A DNA stretch of 64,000 nucleotides from a halophilic archaeon (GTDB lineage Archaea > Halobacteriota > Halobacteria > Halobacteriales > Haladaptataceae), in contig QNGA01000001.1 of NCBI GenBank assembly GCA_003298465.1, positions 1,612,001-1,676,000 of the forward strand, in the 5' to 3' direction. The translations under genes and the position numbers were made by a program. The notes beneath the pieces are model-generated. The model ran no database searches, was not told the DNA's origin, and was given only the letters and a program-made list of their open reading frames with translations. Below, in pieces: positions 1 through 9,114 of the stretch (position 1 is the first letter of the stretch; every line of letters begins with the position of its first letter).

Positions 1-1858
1 TCACGCGGTCGTCGCCGGTTCGGACCAGCGAGTAGGTCGCCGCCCGGTCGCCGGCTTCGAGTCGGACGTTGACGCCGCGGGTGTCGTCGGGAATTCCGAC
101 GGTCGTCGTCACGCGAACGCGCTCGCCCTCCCGGACGCGGAGACGCTGGAGTGCGGGCGTCACCGTCGCGTCGGCGGCCGGCGACCACCGTCCGCGGTAG
201 GTGTACCGGTAGAGCTTCCGGTCGTCGTAGGCGTCGACGATGCGGAAATCGCCCGCTGCATCGCGGTTCTGGACGTACACCACGTCGCCGTGCAGCGACG
301 GGGCGTTTCGCAACGCCTGGAACGGATGGTTGAGCCAGTCGCCGTACGGCGTCGGAACGAACACGAGGGCGTTCGAGAGGTCGCGTCGCTCGAACGGCTG
401 GTAGGCCGCGGCGTGCTTCTCCGAGAGGTCCGCGTTGGCCGCGACGGGCCGCGAGACCGCGCGCTGCTCGGCGACGGCGAGGACCGGTGCGGCGACCAGC
501 AGCAGCGCGAGGAGGACGGCCCGGGTCTGCGAGCGGTCGAGGCGAACGCGAACGAGTCGGCGGACGCGAGACGCGACGGCCACGGCTCCGCTGGCAGCGA
601 ACGCCGAGAGTGGGAGCAGCAGGTCGAAGTGGTAGAACGGACCGAACAGCGCGATGAAGCCGTCCCCGGGATTGTCCAGTTCCGCGAGGACGTTGAGGTT
701 CCCCCAGAAGTAGACGTTGCCGGCGACGACCGAGAGGAGGAGGCCGGCGAAGACGGCCCGGAGTTCGAGGTCCGAGAGGCCGGGACCGCCGCTCGTTCCG
801 GGGCCGGACCACGCGGCCCTCGCCCGCGCGACGAACGACCCGAGGCCGGCGGCGGCGAGGAGGGTGCCGAGGGGCGCGGCGACGGTCCACCGGGCGGCGA
901 ACGACCACAGCACGCGGGCGTTCGCCCGGAGCGCGAGCATCGGCGTGTAGTCGCGCTCGTACCCGAGCAGTTCGCGGTGACCGAAGCCGAGGCCGTCCTG
1001 CGGTGCGAACGCGGCGTAGGGGAACCGGAGCGGCGACCCGGTGACGTGCCAGTTGTACGCGAGCGTGACCCCGACCCAGGCGAGACCGAGCGCCGAGACG
1101 ACGGCGTAGCGGCCCGCGACTCGGCGGAACGTTGGGGAGCCGAACAGCGACGAGGGAGTGCGAAGCGAGCGGTCGGTCGGCCGCGCGCGGGCGAGTTCCA
1201 GCAGGCCGTGCGCGGCGAAGGGAACGACGAACAGGACCGCGGTGTACGGGCGGGCGAAGAACGCGAGGCCGACGAAGCAACCGGCGAGCGCGGCCCACCG
1301 GCGGTCGTCCCGGCGGACCGCCCGGACGTACGCGGCGGCGAACGCGAGGTTCAGCATCGTCGTCGGCGCGTACGGGAGGAAGGTGGCGGACGTGACGAGG
1401 AAGAGCGGCGTCCCGAGCAGGGCGATTCCGGCCAGCAGGCCGGTTCGGGTGTCGAAGGCGTCGCGGGTCAGCGCGACGACGAGCGCGGCGTTGGCGGCGG
1501 CGACGCCGGCGAGCGCGTAGCGGTAGCTCCCGGCGAGTTTCCCGAGCGCGAAGACGGCGGCCGGGACGGGGGTGTACTTCGAGTACATGCGGTCGCCGTC
1601 GACGACGAAGAACCAGGGGCGGAGGGCGTCGGGGAACGGCGTCCGGAGGAACAGCCGACCGTCGAGCAACATGGCGGCCTGCTGGAGGTAGACGCCCTCG
1701 TCGTGGTTGACCGAGAGGTAGGGGAAGACGGTGGTCGAGAGCCAGAGGACGACGACGGCCGCGGGCACGCCGACCGCGAGGGGAACGGCGACCGCACGGA
1801 GGGTGCGGTCGACGCGCGGTCGGCCGGTCGGCTCCCTGAGCGCGCGCCGTAGGTTCAT
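1..1858 (-). CDS. GT-C (GT39-like) membrane glycosyltransferase, 3' part outside window
   Basis: Reading the minus strand from ATG at 1858 gives an uninterrupted frame of at least 619 codons that runs off the left edge. The product is rich in membrane segments. An Asp-Glu pair (NHDEGVYLQQ) follows the first helix, the usual catalytic signature of GT-C enzymes that use lipid-phosphate sugars outside the membrane (ArnT/PMT type). About ten hydrophobic helices come first, then a soluble C-terminal region starting near QPFERRDLSNALVFVPTPYG. Its ATG overlaps the stop of the upstream transporter ATPase by one base (TGATG), so it is probably the last gene of the iron-transport operon. It likely transfers a sugar to surface protein or lipid; the acceptor cannot be seen. 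The family call is good, the substrate unknown. Confidence 0.75.
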   Translation of the reverse strand, partial: MNLRRALREPTGRPRVDRTLRAVAVPLAVGVPAAVVVLWLSTTVFPYLSVNHDEGVYLQQAAMLLDGRLFLRTPFPDALRPWFFVVDGDRMYSKYTPVPAAVFALGKLAGSYRYALAGVAAANAALVVALTRDAFDTRTGLLAGIALLGTPLFLVTSATFLPYAPTTMLNLAFAAAYVRAVRRDDRRWAALAGCFVGLAFFARPYTAVLFVVPFAAHGLLELARARPTDRSLRTPSSLFGSPTFRRVAGRYAVVSALGLAWVGVTLAYNWHVTGSPLRFPYAAFAPQDGLGFGHRELLGYERDYTPMLALRANARVLWSFAARWTVAAPLGTLLAAAGLGSFVARARAAWSGPGTSGGPGLSDLELRAVFAGLLLSVVAGNVYFWGNLNVLAELDNPGDGFIALFGPFYHFDLLLPLSAFAASGAVAVASRVRRLVRVRLDRSQTRAVLLALLLVAAPVLAVAEQRAVSRPVAANADLSEKHAAAYQPFERRDLSNALVFVPTPYGDWLNHPFQALRNAPSLHGDVVYVQNRDAAGDFRIVDAYDDRKLYRYTYRGRWSPAADATVTPALQRLRVREGERVRVTTTVGIPDDTRGVNVRLEAGDRAATYSLVRTGDDRV

Positions 1859-3036
1859 CAGTCGGCTTCGGGGGCGCGAGCCTGGGTCTCGCGCTGGCCG
1901 CGGGGGAACCACGCGAGGTCGTGGTCCGCGGCGAGTTCGACGTTCACGGGCGTGTCGAGCGGAATCTGCCGGTCGTGGTTGTGCATGCACTGGAGCACGT
2001 CGGCGTCGTCGTCATCGTCGCCGGCGTCCAGTTCGACTCGGTAGAGCACGGTCGGGCCGAGGTACCGCCGGTAGGTGACGCGGCCGTCCGCCGCGTCGGC
2101 GTCGGCGGGGACCGCTTCCAGGTCGTCCGGGCGGACGAGCACGTCGACGCGGGTCTCGTCGTACTGGCTCGCCAGGCCGTGAATCTGGTCGCGCGGGATT
2201 GGCCCGACGCCGGTCAGCACCTCGTCGCCGTCGACGTACCCCGAGAGGAAGCCGGCGTGGCCGAGGAAGGAGGCGACGAACCGCGACTCCGGGTGCTGGA
2301 ACACCCGTTCCGGCGCACCGACCTGCTCTATCTCGCCGCCGTTCATCACGGCGACCCGGTCGCTGATGGACATCGCCTCCTCCTGGTCGTGGGTGACGGA
2401 GACGGCGGTCACCCCCGCTTCCTTCAGGATGCGCCGCACCTCCTCGCGCATCTCGACCCGGAGGTCGACGTCGAGGTTCGAGAACGGTTCGTCCAGCAGG
2501 AGGATGTCGGGTTCGGGCGCGAGCGAACGCGCGAGCGCGACCCGCTGCTGCTGGCCGCCCGACAGTTCGTCGGGGTAGCTGTCGCGGTGACTGTGGAGGC
2601 CGACGAGGTCGAACATCTCGTCGACGCGGCGTTCGCGTTCCGCGTCGGAGACGTCCGTCAGTCCGAACGCGACGTTCTCCTCGGCCGTCAGGTGGGGGAA
2701 CAGCGCGAACTCCTGGAAGACGACGCCGATGCCGCGCCGCTCGGGGGCGACGAACGAGCCGTTCCCGGCGACGGCGCTGCCGTTCAGCACCACCTCGCCG
2801 CCGTCCGGACGTTCGAGGCCGGCGACGAGCCGCAGGGTCGTCGTCTTGCCGCAGCCCGAGGGGCCGAGCAGGGTCAGTATCTCGCCGTCGCGCACGGACA
2901 GCGAGAGGTCGTCGATGACGCGCGGTCCGCCGCCGTAGCGCTTGACCACGTCGCGGAGTTCGAGCACCGTCTCGCTCGACGGTCGGTCGTCGGTCGATAC
3001 GTTCTCGGGGGCGCTTGCGAGTTGACTATCTGACAT
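1858..3036 (-). CDS. ABC transporter ATPase, iron(III)/thiamine type (FbpC-like)
   Basis: This is a 392-residue nucleotide-binding subunit. Walker A (GPSGCGKT) lies at about 58-65, the ABC signature LSGGQQQR at 158-165 and Walker B (ILLLDEP) at 178-184. The region after about residue 270 fits a regulatory TOBE-type domain. It should power import by the permease encoded just upstream, with which it overlaps by 11 bases. The family (Fbp/Pot/ThiQ) includes ferric iron, polyamine, thiamine and sulfate porters. The iron assignment rests on the paired Tyr of the binding protein and the iron-box-like operator before the operon, not on this subunit. Confidence 0.9.
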   Translation of the reverse strand: MSDSQLASAPENVSTDDRPSSETVLELRDVVKRYGGGPRVIDDLSLSVRDGEILTLLGPSGCGKTTTLRLVAGLERPDGGEVVLNGSAVAGNGSFVAPERRGIGVVFQEFALFPHLTAEENVAFGLTDVSDAERERRVDEMFDLVGLHSHRDSYPDELSGGQQQRVALARSLAPEPDILLLDEPFSNLDVDLRVEMREEVRRILKEAGVTAVSVTHDQEEAMSISDRVAVMNGGEIEQVGAPERVFQHPESRFVASFLGHAGFLSGYVDGDEVLTGVGPIPRDQIHGLASQYDETRVDVLVRPDDLEAVPADADAADGRVTYRRYLGPTVLYRVELDAGDDDDDADVLQCMHNHDRQIPLDTPVNVELAADHDLAWFPRGQRETQARAPEAD

Positions 3037-4627
3037 CGTATCCCTCCCGTGAGAGTATCACGAGCATCGAGAGTCCGGAGACGACCAGCAGGACGAGCGC
3101 GGGCACCGCTGCCGCGCCGAAGTGGCCCGCCTTCTGCGCCTGCCAGATGAACGTCGACAGCGTGTCGAAGCCGATGGGCCGCAACAGCAGGGTCGCCGGC
3201 AGTTCCTTCATCGTCGTCAGGAAGACGAGCGCCGCCCCGCCGAGGAGTCCCGGCGCGATGAGGGGCAGCGTGACCGCCCGGAACGCACCGACCGTGGTGC
3301 GGCCGAGCGTCCGGGCCGCCTCCGGCAACTGCGGGTTCACCGTCAGGAACGACGCCCGCGTCGACCCGACCGACTGGGGCAGAAAGCGGACGACGTAGGC
3401 GAACACCAGCAGCGGGACGGTCTTGTACAGCGGCGTGGCGTATCGGTTGCCGAAGTACACGAGCGCCAGTCCCAGGACGACCCCCGGCACCGCGTAGCCG
3501 ACGTACGAGAGGCGCTCGTACGCGTCGGTGAGCGCGGAGTCGTGACGTGCGGCGAGGTACGCGACGGGCAGGCCGGCCAGCGTCGCGGCCAGCGCCGCCA
3601 GGGCGGCGACGTAGACGGAGTTGGCGACGTACTGCCACTCGAACGCGAGCGTCGTGGCGTACTCGGAACCGCCGCCGACCAGCCACAGCGCGAGGATGGC
3701 GAGCGGTACCGCGAGGGCCAGACCGGCGACGAGCGCGGGGAGCGCCATCGCGGGCCACCGCCAGCGGCCGAGTCGCACCCGGTCGCCCGCCCGCCCGCTC
3801 TGCCGACCGGCGTCGCGCTCCTCGCCCCGGATGCGGGACTCGACGGCGAGGATGACCAGCGTCCCCGCGACCAGGACGAGCGAGAGCAGGGAGGCGTAGT
3901 CCCGGCCTATCTGCTGTTCGACGTAGATGACGCGGGTGAACACGTCGAACTGCATGATAGCCGGCGTGCCGAAGTCCGACAGCGCGTACAGTGCGACCAG
4001 CAGGCTCCCGGCCGCGATGGCGGGCCGGACCTGCGGGAGCGTGACGCGCTTGAACGCGTCCCAGCGCGAGTGGTCGAGCGTGCGCGCGGCGTCGACCAGC
4101 GTCGTGTCCAGGGACTTCAGCGAGGCGCGCGTCGTGATGTAGACGTAGGGGTAGGTGTACAGCGTCAGTACGAGCAGCGCACCCTCGAAGCCGTAGACGG
4201 CCGGCAGCGACTCGACGCCGAAGGGCGCGAGTAGCTGCTGGAGTTCGCCGCGGGGACCGAACGCCGAGACGAACGCGAACGCGCCGATGTAGCTCGGGAT
4301 GACCAGCGGGAGCGACACCGCGACGGTCCAGAACCGCCGGAACGGCAGGTCGGTCCGGACGGTCAGGTACGCCAGCGGCACCGCGAGCAGAATCGACGCG
4401 CCCGTGACGCCGACGACCAGCAGCGCGCTGTTGAGAAGCACCTGGACGGTGCGCGAACCGGTCAACAGTTCCAGAGCGCGGGCCTGCCCCACGCCCGCGG
4501 CCATGCCGACGAGCCACAGGAGCGGTAGCAGGACGGCGGCCGACACCGCACCACCGAGCAGGACGAGGCCCAGGGGTAGCTCGCGCAGCCCCGAACGCTC
4601 GCTCGTCCGCTCGGTTTCGGCGGTCAT
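3026..4627 (-). CDS. ABC transporter permease, fused two-domain FbpB type
   Basis: This 533-residue protein has about twelve predicted membrane segments in two homologous halves, each with a binding-protein-dependent transport (EAA-loop) region: one near AARTLDHSRWDAFKRVTLP, the other near AARTLGRTTVGAFRAVTLP. This duplicated layout is typical of ferric-iron FbpB and thiamine ThiP permeases, where one polypeptide replaces a dimer. It starts at ATG 4627, one base after the stop of the binding-protein gene, and overlaps the ATPase gene by 11 bases, so translation is probably coupled. It should form the membrane channel of the importer. Confidence 0.92.
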   Translation of the reverse strand: MTAETERTSERSGLRELPLGLVLLGGAVSAAVLLPLLWLVGMAAGVGQARALELLTGSRTVQVLLNSALLVVGVTGASILLAVPLAYLTVRTDLPFRRFWTVAVSLPLVIPSYIGAFAFVSAFGPRGELQQLLAPFGVESLPAVYGFEGALLVLTLYTYPYVYITTRASLKSLDTTLVDAARTLDHSRWDAFKRVTLPQVRPAIAAGSLLVALYALSDFGTPAIMQFDVFTRVIYVEQQIGRDYASLLSLVLVAGTLVILAVESRIRGEERDAGRQSGRAGDRVRLGRWRWPAMALPALVAGLALAVPLAILALWLVGGGSEYATTLAFEWQYVANSVYVAALAALAATLAGLPVAYLAARHDSALTDAYERLSYVGYAVPGVVLGLALVYFGNRYATPLYKTVPLLVFAYVVRFLPQSVGSTRASFLTVNPQLPEAARTLGRTTVGAFRAVTLPLIAPGLLGGAALVFLTTMKELPATLLLRPIGFDTLSTFIWQAQKAGHFGAAAVPALVLLVVSGLSMLVILSREGYDVR

Positions 4628-4628
4628 G

Positions 4629-5804
4629 TCAGAGGAGTCCGACCTCTCGAAGGATGTCGAGCGTCGGTTTCAGCTTCGAGAGCTGGCCGAGGTCGAGGTT
4701 GGCCGGCGGTTCGAGTTCGTCGATGGTCGGCAGGCGGCCGAGCGGCTCGACTTCGGGAATCAGCGGGTACTCGTAGGTCTTCACGGCGAAGTACTCCTGG
4801 GCCTCGGCCGAGAGCAGGTGGCGGACGAAGTTCGACGCCAGTTGCTGCTTGCCGGTCGTGTTCACCACGGCCGCACCCGCGACGTTGAACATCGACCCCG
4901 CGTCGTTCTTCGTGAACGCGGTGCCGATGGAGGCGTTCTCGTTCCCGGCGAGTACGCGCTGGATGTAGTAGTGGTTCGTGAACCCCGCCTTGATTTCGCC
5001 ACGGGCGACCGCCTGCGCGACGAGGAACTCGTCGGAGTAGTTCTTGACGATCTTCTCACGTTTCATCGCCTGGAGCCACTGCTTGGTCTTCTGCCGGCCG
5101 TTCAGCAGTCGCATCGCGGTGACGAACGCCTGGAACGAGCCGTAGGAGGGGGCCCACCCCATCTTGTCGTCGAACTTCTTCCGATTCGGGAACGCGAAGA
5201 TGTCGTTCGGAACTCCCCCCTCGTCGAACGCGTTCGTGTTGAACGGAACGGACCGCGCGCGCCCGGAGGTACCGACCCACTCGCCCTGGGGGTCGCGGAA
5301 CCGCTCGTCGACCATCGTCGACACGTCCTTCGGGAGCTTCGTCGTGCGACCGGCCTCCGCGAGCATCCCCAGCGACCCCGCGTTGACCGAGTAGAACACG
5401 TCGGCGGGGCTGTTTTTCCCCTCGGTCTGGATCTGCTGGACGAGTTCGGTCGAGCCGCCGTACTGCGTCTTGACCTCGAAGCCGTCGTAGAGGTTCTCGA
5501 TGAACCCGATGAGTTCGCCGACGAGCGCCTGCCCGCGTCCCGAGTAGAGAATCAGTTTGCCCTTCAGGTCCGGCATCTCCTTCATCGACGTACCGCCGGG
5601 CGGCCCGCGGTCGCCGAACGGCGACCGTCCCGAGCCTATCTGGCCCGCCACGTCGGTGCTGTTGTTTCCGCCGCCGTCGTTACCGTCCATCAGTCCGCCG
5701 AGACAGCCGGCCGTCGCGCCGACGGCACCGGCACCGACCGCGGCCAGAAACCGGCGGCGACCCCCGTCGTTGCCTTCGTAGCCAGCGGAGTCGCGTCGCT
5801 CCAT
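4629..5804 (-). CDS. Iron-type substrate-binding lipoprotein (FbpA-like)
   Basis: The 391-residue precursor has a twin-arginine-like RRR followed by a hydrophobic stretch and a lipobox ending in Cys34 (ATAGC), so it is probably Tat-exported and lipid-anchored. The mature part has the periplasmic-binding fold of the ferric/thiamine group (KLILYSGRGQALVGELIGF near 83). A Tyr-Tyr pair at about 279-280 (FTNHYY) matches the position where FbpA proteins hold ferric iron. It is the first gene of a four-gene operon. The promoter region has a TATA-like GGTATAAG and an iron-box-like palindrome just before the ATG. Metal specificity is inferred. Confidence 0.88.
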   Translation of the reverse strand: MERRDSAGYEGNDGGRRRFLAAVGAGAVGATAGCLGGLMDGNDGGGNNSTDVAGQIGSGRSPFGDRGPPGGTSMKEMPDLKGKLILYSGRGQALVGELIGFIENLYDGFEVKTQYGGSTELVQQIQTEGKNSPADVFYSVNAGSLGMLAEAGRTTKLPKDVSTMVDERFRDPQGEWVGTSGRARSVPFNTNAFDEGGVPNDIFAFPNRKKFDDKMGWAPSYGSFQAFVTAMRLLNGRQKTKQWLQAMKREKIVKNYSDEFLVAQAVARGEIKAGFTNHYYIQRVLAGNENASIGTAFTKNDAGSMFNVAGAAVVNTTGKQQLASNFVRHLLSAEAQEYFAVKTYEYPLIPEVEPLGRLPTIDELEPPANLDLGQLSKLKPTLDILREVGLL

Positions 5805-5812
5805 GTCATAGA

Positions 5813-5826
5813 TTAGGCTGGCCTAA
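5813..5826. promoter_or_regulatory. DtxR/IdeR-like iron box, perfect palindrome
   Basis: TTAGGCTGGCCTAA is a perfect 6+2+6 inverted repeat, 9 bases before the ATG of the binding-lipoprotein gene. On the coding strand it lies just downstream of the TATA-like GGTATAAG (about 5830-5838), so an occupied site should block initiation. DtxR-family metal regulators (IdeR, SirR, halobacterial Idr proteins) bind sites of the TTAGG-N4-CCTAA kind. Assignment to that family is by motif only; no regulator gene is in the window. Confidence 0.78.
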
Positions 5827-6044
5827 AGCGCTTATACCTACCGGTTTATTCCGTAGACCGGGCGCGAGCGGCGGTTCGCGCCGGACGAGAGGAAACGGTC
5901 GGTCGAGGGAGGCGACTGCCGTCGACCGCCGCCTCGTCGTCGCGGGCACGGGCGCGGTCGACCCCGGCGTCACCCCGGACGGACCGAGGTCGTCGAGTCG
6001 GGGGCCGTCGCGAGAAGCGACGTGGACCGCGCGTCGCACCGGAC

Positions 6045-7202
6045 CTAGTCGTCGGCCGGGACCGGTTCGCGGGCGGCGTCGAGTTCGTCGAGGCAGGCGA
6101 GCCAGTCCACCATGTGTTCGCCGACGTAGTTGAGGAACGCGCCGTTCTCGTACTCGTCGTAGTCGCCGTCCGCGAGCGTGGCCGCCATCGCCGCGTACGC
6201 CTCGGCGAACGAGTCCGATTCCTCGCCGTCTCCCGCGACGAGCGTCCAGAGGTGCTCGTTCAGTTCCAGGCCGGCGACCTCGTTGTTGAGGTCGCCGAAC
6301 GTCGAGCGCGGGGCCTTGTCGTGTCGGCAGAGCGGCGCGCCGCTGACGATCTGCTTGCCGAGTACGTCGCAGGCCCGCTTGAGGAAGACGCCGCTCCAGA
6401 TGTCGTCGAACCGCCCCACGTCCCACGGGTTGTCGTCCATCGGCAACTGGTAGAACGCGGGAACGACCTCCCGGCGGAACGCGAGGTTCATCGAGCACAC
6501 CGTGAGGTAGTTCCCCGGCGCGGCGACGAAGTTATCGCCGTAGTCCGCCTGGGACGTGCGCGTCTGGGCCTGCCCCCGGAGGTCGCCGTCCATCAGGATG
6601 CGGACGGCGTCGAGGTCGGGCACGTTCGTCCAGAGGCCCTGCGAGGCGACCACGTCGCCGACGCGGGTCCGCTCCGTCGTCGTCTCCTCGTCCATCGCCG
6701 AGTAGGGGTAGCCCCGGGGGTAGAGACCGTGCTCGTCGGCGTTCTGGTAGAGGACGTTCACCCAGTTCTCGTCGGAGGACACTCGGTCGATCTCCCCCTC
6801 GTACCGCAGGTTCCGGAGGTGACGACCGAAGAAGTCCACGCCCGGCAGGGGACGCGTGTCGTCGTCGACGAAGACGCCGTACTCGAAATCGTCCGCCCAG
6901 AGGTACAGCAGGCCGAAACTGGTCTGGGCGTGGCTGGCCTCGGGGACCAGATGGTCGTACTCCGCGACGCCGCGCTCGTCGAACCACCGTTCGCGGCGGG
7001 GGCCGTCGAACACCGCACCCGAGACCCCGAGGTCGTCGAGCATCGCCTCCATCGCGTCGGTGTCGCAGAACGATTCGGTGACGAGCACGAAGTGCAGGCG
7101 GTCGACGTCGAAGCCGTGGTCGCGGGCGTTTCCGACGTAGTCGCGCACGCACTCTGGCTCCCGGATGGTCGGTACGACGACGCAGATGTCCTCCTCGCTC
7201 AT
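6045..7202 (-). CDS. GT75-like glycosyltransferase (reversibly glycosylated polypeptide family)
   Basis: This 385-residue soluble protein resembles the RGP/UDP-arabinopyranose mutase-like GT75 family. It opens with VVVPTIREPECV, has a triple Asp (FVDDDTRP, Asp113-115) suited to nucleotide-sugar and metal binding, and has the family-like stretch SMNLAFRREVVPAFYQLPMDD followed by WDVGRFDDIWSG. No signal peptide or membrane segment is seen. Plant members self-glycosylate or interconvert UDP-arabinose; the archaeal role is not established. It is preceded by its own iron-box-like site and lies upstream of the iron importer on the same strand, separated by about 240 bases. Confidence 0.75.
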   Translation of the reverse strand: MSEEDICVVVPTIREPECVRDYVGNARDHGFDVDRLHFVLVTESFCDTDAMEAMLDDLGVSGAVFDGPRRERWFDERGVAEYDHLVPEASHAQTSFGLLYLWADDFEYGVFVDDDTRPLPGVDFFGRHLRNLRYEGEIDRVSSDENWVNVLYQNADEHGLYPRGYPYSAMDEETTTERTRVGDVVASQGLWTNVPDLDAVRILMDGDLRGQAQTRTSQADYGDNFVAAPGNYLTVCSMNLAFRREVVPAFYQLPMDDNPWDVGRFDDIWSGVFLKRACDVLGKQIVSGAPLCRHDKAPRSTFGDLNNEVAGLELNEHLWTLVAGDGEESDSFAEAYAAMAATLADGDYDEYENGAFLNYVGEHMVDWLACLDELDAAREPVPADD

Positions 7203-7224
7203 CTCTCTCTCGGTACGTGATGGT

Positions 7225-7238
7225 TTAGGCTACCCTAA
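7225..7238. promoter_or_regulatory. DtxR/IdeR-like iron box, one mismatch
   Basis: TTAGGCTACCCTAA differs from the perfect palindrome by one base (CCCTAA instead of GCCTAA). It lies 22 bases before the ATG of the GT75-like gene. On the coding strand an AT-rich stretch (GATAATCTTTTA) that could serve as TATA/BRE overlaps its upstream side. It probably shares a metal-dependent repressor with the sites at 5813, 15523 and 15543. Confidence 0.7.
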
Positions 7239-7377
7239 AAGATTATCTGTTCGGCCTCGACGCCTCCCGTCCCGAACGTCCCCGTGACCGCCGTCGTCCC
7301 CGGACGCCGGTCGGGGAGTCAGCTTTCTTATACGTCGCGATAAATCCAAATAATCGAACGTCCACGTTCCGTCCGTC

Positions 7378-9021
7378 ATGGACGTCGACTATCAGCGCGA
7401 ACGCGAGTCGTTTCAGTGGGAGATTCCGGACGACTACGCCATCCCGGCGGTCGTCGAGGACCACGCCGACGCCTTCGGCGACCGACTCGCCGTGCGATTC
7501 CTGGACGAAGCGGGCCGCGAGGAAGAACGCACCTACGCCGACCTGCGCGACGACGCGAACCGGTTCGCCAACGCCCTCGAAGCGCTGGGCGTCGGCGAGG
7601 GCGACCGCGTGATGCATCTCCTGCCGCGGGACCCGGACGTGTTCGCGGTGCAACTCGGCGCGCTGGCTCGCGGCGCGATTCTCGTCCCCTCCTCGGCCAT
7701 GCTGAAACCGAAGGACATCGCCTTCCGCGCGAACGACTGCGACGCGACGACGATGGTGTGTCACGCCGACCTGACCGACATGGTCGAGGACGTCGCGGCG
7801 GAGACGCCGCTCGACACCTTCGTCGTGCTGGGCGACGACGAGACCGGCGAGAGCGAACGCGCGGCGGACTGGCGGTCCTTCTCGGACCTGATCGACGGCG
7901 CGGCCGCCGACCACGACGGTCCCGACCTGTCGGCGTCGGACCCGATGTCCATCAACTACACCAGCGGAACGACCGGCCAGCCCAAGCCCGTGCTCCACCG
8001 CCACCGCTGGATGCACTGCTTCGAGCGCGTCAACGGACGCTACTGGTGGGGCGTCGACCGCGACACCGACTTCTCGGACGAACTGCTCTGGGCGACGACC
8101 GGAACGGGGTGGGCGAAGTGGTTCTGGAGCCCCGTCGGCGTCGCGCTGACGACCGGCGCGCCGCAGTTCCTCTACGCCGGCGAGTTCGACGCCGAGACGT
8201 TCCTCGACCTCATGGAGGAGGAGGGCGTGACCCGCCTCTGTGCCGTCCCGACACAGTACCGGATGTTCGCCCAGCATCCCGACCTCGACGCCTACGACCT
8301 CTCGCTCACGGAGGCGGTGTCGGCCGGCGAACCGCTCAACCGCGAGCCCATCCAGGCGTTCGAGGAGGCGTTCGGCGTCACCCCGCGAGACGGCTACGGC
8401 CAGACCGAGACGGTCGCGCTCGTGACGAACTACCCCGGCATCGACGTGAAGCCCGGCAGCATGGGCAAACCCGTGCCGGGCATCGACGTGACGCTGCTCG
8501 GCGACGACGACGAGGCGGTCGAACCGGGCGACATCGGCGAAATCGCTGTGCCGGTCGACAGCCCCGCCATCTTCGACGGCTACTTCGAGAAGCCCCACCT
8601 TGACGAGCGGACGTTCGCCGGCGACTACTACCGGACCGGCGACCTCGCCTCCCGCGACGAGGACGGCTACTTCTTCTTCGAGGGCCGGGCCGACGACATC
8701 ATCATCTCCTCGGGCTACCGCATCGGCCCGTTTGAGGTGGAGGACGCCCTCGTCGGTCACGAGGCCGTCGCCGAGGCGGCCGCGGTCGCCAGCCCGCACG
8801 AGGAGCGCGGGAACGTCGTCAAGGCATACGTCGTGCTCGCCGAGGACCGCGAGGGCGGCGACGAACTCGTCGAGGAGCTACAGGAGTACATGAAAGCGGA
8901 GACTGCGCCGTACAAGTACCCCCGCCGGGTCGAGTTCGTCGACGAACTGCCCAAGACGTCCAGCGGGAAGATCCGCCGCGTCGAACTCCGGGACCGCGAG
9001 GAGTCGAAGTTCGGCGAGTGA
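7378..9021 (+). CDS. AMP-forming acyl-CoA synthetase
   Basis: This 547-residue adenylate-forming enzyme has the P-loop-like YTSGTTGQPKP (about 192-202), the GYGQTE motif, the YRTGDLASRDEDGYFFFEGRADDIIISSG hinge region split over adjacent residues, and a C-terminal PKTSSGKIRR whose Lys is the adenylation lysine. It activates a carboxylic acid to its acyl-CoA with ATP. The layout resembles medium-chain/acetyl-CoA synthetase-like haloarchaeal paralogues rather than classic Acs, so the chain length is open. The promoter region has TCTTATAC and GATAAATCC within 55 bases of the ATG. It is divergent from the GT75-like gene. Confidence 0.9.
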   Translation: MDVDYQRERESFQWEIPDDYAIPAVVEDHADAFGDRLAVRFLDEAGREEERTYADLRDDANRFANALEALGVGEGDRVMHLLPRDPDVFAVQLGALARGAILVPSSAMLKPKDIAFRANDCDATTMVCHADLTDMVEDVAAETPLDTFVVLGDDETGESERAADWRSFSDLIDGAAADHDGPDLSASDPMSINYTSGTTGQPKPVLHRHRWMHCFERVNGRYWWGVDRDTDFSDELLWATTGTGWAKWFWSPVGVALTTGAPQFLYAGEFDAETFLDLMEEEGVTRLCAVPTQYRMFAQHPDLDAYDLSLTEAVSAGEPLNREPIQAFEEAFGVTPRDGYGQTETVALVTNYPGIDVKPGSMGKPVPGIDVTLLGDDDEAVEPGDIGEIAVPVDSPAIFDGYFEKPHLDERTFAGDYYRTGDLASRDEDGYFFFEGRADDIIISSGYRIGPFEVEDALVGHEAVAEAAAVASPHEERGNVVKAYVVLAEDREGGDELVEELQEYMKAETAPYKYPRRVEFVDELPKTSSGKIRRVELRDREESKFGE

Positions 9022-9114
9022 GCCGCGAGCGTCGGCTCCGACGGACGCAGGGCAGCGGCTACCGCCGCCGAAAGAGAAACGCCCGCCTCGTCCGGAATCC
9101 CCGCCCGTTCCGCG

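Noticed and set aside
290..1852. Long plus-strand open frame of 520 codons
   Set aside because: Composition is Arg/Glu/Gly repeats typical of antisense high-GC shadow; the minus strand holds a clear membrane glycosyltransferase.
2874..4517. 547-codon minus-strand frame overlapping the permease
   Set aside because: Arg-rich shadow in another frame of the permease gene, without recognisable domain.
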